Below, piece by piece: positions 4,510 to 7,412 of a stretch of 7,412 nucleotides of DNA (within the stretch, counting starts at the first letter, position 1; every line of letters starts with the position of its first letter). Under the pieces are notes generated by a model. The model was given only the letters and a program-made list of their open reading frames with translations, had not been told where the DNA came from and searched no databases. The stretch is from assembly GCA_018679295.1 (NCBI GenBank), contig JAHHLP010000235.1, positions 1-7,412 on the forward strand, written 5' to 3'. This DNA comes from Rhodothermia bacterium (GTDB lineage: Bacteria; Bacteroidota; Rhodothermia; Rhodothermales; JABDKH01). A program made the translations under genes and the position numbers.

Positions 4510-7182
4510 ATGACAGGCAAGAGCATATCACACTACAACGTCGTCGACGAGCTGGGTCGCGGCGGCATGGGAGTCGTCTATAAGGCTGAGGATACGAAAC
4601 TCGATCGTACGGTCGCGATCAAGGTACTGCCACCCCACGCATTGATTTCCGAAGATGATCGCAACCGCTTTTATCGCGAGGCGCGTGCAGCAGCGGCGAT
4701 TAATCATCCGAACATCGCGCACGTCTACGAGATCGATGAAGTCAACGATGCGGAAGGTACCAAGCGGCCCTTCATCGCCATGGAGTTCATCGATGGAGAG
4801 ACGCTGGCGGATCGGATTGAGAAAGGCCCGCTTCCGTTGAAAGACGCGCTGTCGATCGCTACGCAGATCGCCGAGGGGCTCAAGGCCGCCCACGGCAAAG
4901 ACATCGTACATCGCGACGTCAAGAGCGGCAACATGATGCTCACGTCGGACGGGACGGTTAAGATTCTCGATTTTGGCCTCGCCAAGACGTCGGCCTCCAC
5001 CCGCCTCACGCAGATGGGGTCGACGCTTGGGACCGTTGCGTACATGAGTCCGGAGCAGGCCAAAGGCGAGGAGGTCGATCGTCGATCCGACATCTGGTCG
5101 CTAGGCGTGATACTGTATGAGATGATCGCGGGGCGCCTTCCGTTTGTGGGAGACTATGAGCAGGCGGTCGTCTATGGAATCCTCAATGAGGACCCCGAGT
5201 CGCTGACCACGTTGCGGGCCGGCGTACCATTCTCGCTCGACGGGATCATCGCCAAGATGCTCGCGAAAGATCCAGATCTTCGCTACCAGCACGTCGATGA
5301 GCTTCCGGCCGATCTCAAGGCCATCGATATCAGTTCGGCCGCGACCACTCGAATTTCGACCCGGTCGGGGTCGCGGGTCACGGCGATGGCGGCTGCAGCC
5401 GGCAGTCTGGGTGCAGGCGATTCGGGCGCGGCAACGGTCTCGCGTCCCGCGAAGAGAAATTCATCCTGGATGCTTGTGGCCGTCGCGGCACTCGTGGCAG
5501 GCGGGCTGACGGCGGCAGGATTTCTTCTCACGAAGCCGGACGCCCCGCCGACCAAGGTGCAGCGGTATTACATGCAGCTCGACCCGGCGCCGGATGTGCG
5601 CACGCCGGTCCTTTCGGCAGATGGCAGCGTACTGGCGTTCCGAAGCGGATCACCAGCGACCATCTACGTCAAGTCAGGAGATGATTTCGATGCGCGCGCG
5701 GTGGCGGGAACGGAAGGCAGTGGCTGGTTCGACCTTTCGCCAGACGGCCGGTGGCTTTTGTTTCAGGTTGGCGGAATGTGGAAGCGAATTCCGGTGGCGG
5801 GCGACACGCGTGCGGTCGACATTGGCCAAATTGACGGGACAAACTTTGGTGGCACCTGGGTCTCGGAAGATGCGGTGATCGTTTCATCAGGTGACGGTCT
5901 CGTTCACTTTGACCTGTCAACCGGCAATCGCGTGTTGTTTACGGAGGCGGACTCTACGGCAATCCATGCATTTCCTCAGTACCTGCCGGATCGCAATAGC
6001 GTTCTGTTCACAACGCTGATGTTGGGCAGGCTCTCCGAATCGACCATAAACATGGTGTCGTTAGAGTCTTCGGCCACGGCCACCGTTCTTGAGGGGGCCA
6101 CGGCTGCCAAGTACCTGCCCACCGGTCAGCTGGTGTTCTCTCGAGACACGGCTTTTCCGCTGTCGATGTTTGCGGTCGGGTACGATATCGACAACCTGCA
6201 AGTTGTTGGTACGCCGGTACCGATCCTCGAGGGTAATTCGCTGTATGGGTCTGCCCAGTGGTCGCAAAGCGGAGACCTGGTGCTCGCCGGCGCGGCCGTG
6301 TCGAGTCTGCGCAGGTTAACCTGGGTAGATCAGAACGGCCGGGAGTCTTTATTCATTGAAAGGGAGGACTTCTTTGATCGGGCACGCATCTCGCCTAGGG
6401 GCGACCGAGTTGCCGTGTCCATCTCCAACAGCGACGACACCGACGTCGACCTCTGGATCTATGATGCGGAGGGCAAGGCCGGGAGCCAGCTCACCTTCGA
6501 ACACGCCAACGAGAACCACGTTTGGATGCCCGACGGAGAGTATCTGACATTCGAGTCGGACCGTGCCGGCGAAATCACCAGTATCTGGTACCAGAGGGCG
6601 GACGGTTCGGAGCCCGCCGTGCGGCTTATCGACTCTGACAAGCACCTGCACCCATGGTCGTTTGCACCGGATGGGACGCTGCTTGCAGACGAACTGGATG
6701 TGGGCCGCATCTCACTGCTGTCTCCGTCGGACGGTTCGGAGCAGGTGTATCTCGACACCGATGGTGCTGAGGAAGATGCTCCGATGTTCTCGCCTGATGG
6801 CAAGTGGATTGCGTATGTCTCCAACGAGCTGGGCGCTGCGGAAGTCTTCGTCGCGTCGCACCCGTACTCGGGGGCCAAGTGGCGCGTCTCCACGGATGGC
6901 GGAGTGATGCCTGTGTGGAGTCCGGACGGCAAGACGATCTACTACTACTCCGGTAACCGTGTGATGGCGGCCGCCGTGGAGACGACACCCGCCTTTCGTC
7001 GCGTAGGGGTGCCGAAGATCGTTTTCGAACGCAGCAATGTGCTTGACCTCGATCTGCATCCCGATGGTGACCGCTTTCTGCTGCTGGTTAGGGCTACCAC
7101 TGGAACCGACACCGGAGCGCGGGTTCGTGTCGTAGAGAACTGGTTCGAGGAGCTGAAGGAGATCGCGCCGGTGGGAGGATGA
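4510..7182 (+). CDS. Transmembrane Hanks-type Ser/Thr protein kinase with PD40 beta-propeller sensor
   Basis: The protein has 890 residues. Residues 9-~275 are a complete, apparently active kinase: glycine loop GRGGMG (16-21), ATP-anchoring Lys38, helix-C Glu57, catalytic HRDVKSGN (134-141, Asp136, Asn141), DFG (154-156), activation segment with Thr172 and Thr175, and SPE (180-182). A low-complexity Ala/Ser/Thr linker (~275-316) ends in basic RPAKRN. One membrane helix follows (~319-341, WMLVAVAALVAGGLTAAGFLL). The positive charges before it predict the kinase in the cytoplasm and the rest outside. Residues ~350-870 carry WD40-like PD40 motifs near 368 (LSADGS), 409 (LSPDGRW), 491, 535, 627, 672 (WMPDGEY), 718, 760 (FSPDGKWIAY), 803 (WSPDGKT) and 849 (LHPDGD), as in TolB-type propellers. 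The tail VVENWFEELKE recurs in such kinases. Ligand and phosphorylation targets are unknown. This architecture is known from Acidobacteriota, Gemmatimonadota and Rhodothermota. Confidence 0.96.
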   Translation: MTGKSISHYNVVDELGRGGMGVVYKAEDTKLDRTVAIKVLPPHALISEDDRNRFYREARAAAAINHPNIAHVYEIDEVNDAEGTKRPFIAMEFIDGETLADRIEKGPLPLKDALSIATQIAEGLKAAHGKDIVHRDVKSGNMMLTSDGTVKILDFGLAKTSASTRLTQMGSTLGTVAYMSPEQAKGEEVDRRSDIWSLGVILYEMIAGRLPFVGDYEQAVVYGILNEDPESLTTLRAGVPFSLDGIIAKMLAKDPDLRYQHVDELPADLKAIDISSAATTRISTRSGSRVTAMAAAAGSLGAGDSGAATVSRPAKRNSSWMLVAVAALVAGGLTAAGFLLTKPDAPPTKVQRYYMQLDPAPDVRTPVLSADGSVLAFRSGSPATIYVKSGDDFDARAVAGTEGSGWFDLSPDGRWLLFQVGGMWKRIPVAGDTRAVDIGQIDGTNFGGTWVSEDAVIVSSGDGLVHFDLSTGNRVLFTEADSTAIHAFPQYLPDRNSVLFTTLMLGRLSESTINMVSLESSATATVLEGATAAKYLPTGQLVFSRDTAFPLSMFAVGYDIDNLQVVGTPVPILEGNSLYGSAQWSQSGDLVLAGAAVSSLRRLTWVDQNGRESLFIEREDFFDRARISPRGDRVAVSISNSDDTDVDLWIYDAEGKAGSQLTFEHANENHVWMPDGEYLTFESDRAGEITSIWYQRADGSEPAVRLIDSDKHLHPWSFAPDGTLLADELDVGRISLLSPSDGSEQVYLDTDGAEEDAPMFSPDGKWIAYVSNELGAAEVFVASHPYSGAKWRVSTDGGVMPVWSPDGKTIYYYSGNRVMAAAVETTPAFRRVGVPKIVFERSNVLDLDLHPDGDRFLLLVRATTGTDTGARVRVVENWFEELKEIAPVGG

Positions 7183-7191
7183 CGATCGCGG

Positions 7192-7297
7192 CGTCATCCC
7201 GCACACCCGCGTTCGCGGCTGCAGGCTTTGATCGGGACCCATGGGAGGTTGAGGGCGCCTGCCTGTTGTATGGTTTCCCGTTTTCACGGGAATGACG
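7192..7297. repeat. REP/MITE-like dispersed repeat element, complete copy
   Basis: The element starts CGTCATCCCG and ends CGGGAATGACG, imperfect terminal inverted repeats with one extra base. Inside are a hairpin at 7204-7221 (ACCCGCG/CGCGG arms with one mismatch), the palindrome CCCATGGG (7238-7245), GGCGCC (7254-7259) and the hairpin at 7275-7292. The first 68 bases from 7195 are repeated at 7344-7412 with three substitutions and one base missing. It has no coding capacity. It starts 10 bases after the kinase stop, so the transcript probably runs into it. No clear target-site duplication flanks it. Confidence 0.7.
7275..7292. repeat. Hairpin TTCCCGT-TTTC-ACGGGAA at the right end of the repeat element
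   Basis: This is a perfect 7-bp stem with a TTTC loop, 93 bases after the kinase stop and overlapping the right terminal inverted repeat. It could help end or stabilise the kinase transcript, but no T-run follows. It more probably belongs to the repeat's own architecture. Confidence 0.5.
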
Positions 7298-7299
7298 TT

Positions 7300-7337
7300 G
7301 CGAAGACCCGGTAACGTGGCGAAGACCCGGTAACGTG
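7300..7337. repeat. Two exact tandem copies of a 19-bp unit
   Basis: GCGAAGACCCGGTAACGTG occurs at 7300-7318 and again, identical, at 7319-7337. The preceding GACGTT suggests an older partial unit. It lies between the two copies of the larger repeat. There are no spacers between units, so it is not a CRISPR array. Confidence 0.85.
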
Positions 7338-7343
7338 GTGAGG

Positions 7344-7412
7344 CATCCCGGACACCCGCGTTCGCGGGTGCAGGCTGTGATGCGGGACCCATGGGAGGTT
7401 GAGGGCGCCTGC
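7344..7412. repeat. Second copy of the REP/MITE-like element, cut by the window end
   Basis: From CATCCCG (7344) to the window end this copies 7195-7262 in direct orientation, with three base changes and one extra G. Its hairpin CACCCGCG/CGCGGGTG (7353-7370) is perfect over 8 pairs, whereas the first copy has a mismatch. The second copy thus keeps or has restored the intact stem. The right end should lie beyond the window. Confidence 0.75.

Noticed and set aside
6712..7392. Long minus-strand open frame (226 residues) across the end of the kinase gene and the terminal repeats
   Set aside because: It is antisense to the strongly supported propeller coding sequence and its first third is translated repeat DNA, with the same peptide pattern twice. 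No domain is recognisable and it has no ribosome site of note.
7300..7412. Possible CRISPR array from repeated units at the window end
   Set aside because: The 19-bp units are directly adjacent with no unique spacers, and the larger repeats are only two, of unequal completeness, with no cas genes nearby.

Overview
The window is a GC-rich bacterial chromosomal segment with six protein-coding regions and no RNA gene, CRISPR array or transposase. The gene types suggest a free-living Bacteroidota/Rhodothermota- or Gemmatimonadota-like bacterium. They are a Hanks-type Ser/Thr kinase fused to a PD40 beta-propeller, a secreted DUF2911 protein with TPRs, and an OmpA-type lipid-free envelope protein. 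Several starts also lack a good Shine-Dalgarno, one having only an A-rich leader. The taxonomic placement is inference from domain style only.

Layout: bases 2-661 (+) are the C-terminal part of a patatin-like phospholipase whose N-terminus lies outside the window. It converges on a minus-strand series reading leftwards from 4335: an OmpA-C-domain envelope protein (4335-2989), a 78-residue ribbon-helix-helix-like protein (2734-2498), a secreted DUF2911-TPR protein (2378-1269) and a DCC/DUF393 thiol-disulfide protein (1199-717). The last two are separated by 69 bases and could be co-transcribed. The RHH-like gene is set off by a 254-base spacer upstream and a 119-base spacer downstream, and the downstream spacer carries a perfect 12-bp palindrome. 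A 174-base divergent spacer with two strong stem-loops separates the OmpA-type gene from a plus-strand 890-residue transmembrane Ser/Thr kinase (4510-7182).

The last 230 bases after the kinase are non-coding repeat sequence. They hold a ~106-bp element bounded by imperfect inverted ends (CGTCATCCCG ... CGGGAATGACG), two tandem 19-bp units, and the start of a second copy of the element cut off by the window edge. This looks like a REP/MITE-type dispersed repeat.

Functionally the window is rich in cell-envelope and sensing genes: a membrane kinase with a predicted extracytoplasmic propeller, a peptidoglycan-binding OmpA-type protein, a secreted DUF2911 protein, a lipid hydrolase and a thiol-redox protein. 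No single established pathway joins them. I see no convincing new defence or mobile system. The best leads are the terminal repeat element, the small RHH-like protein with a nearby palindrome, and the unusual three-part OmpA-type protein opposite the kinase.
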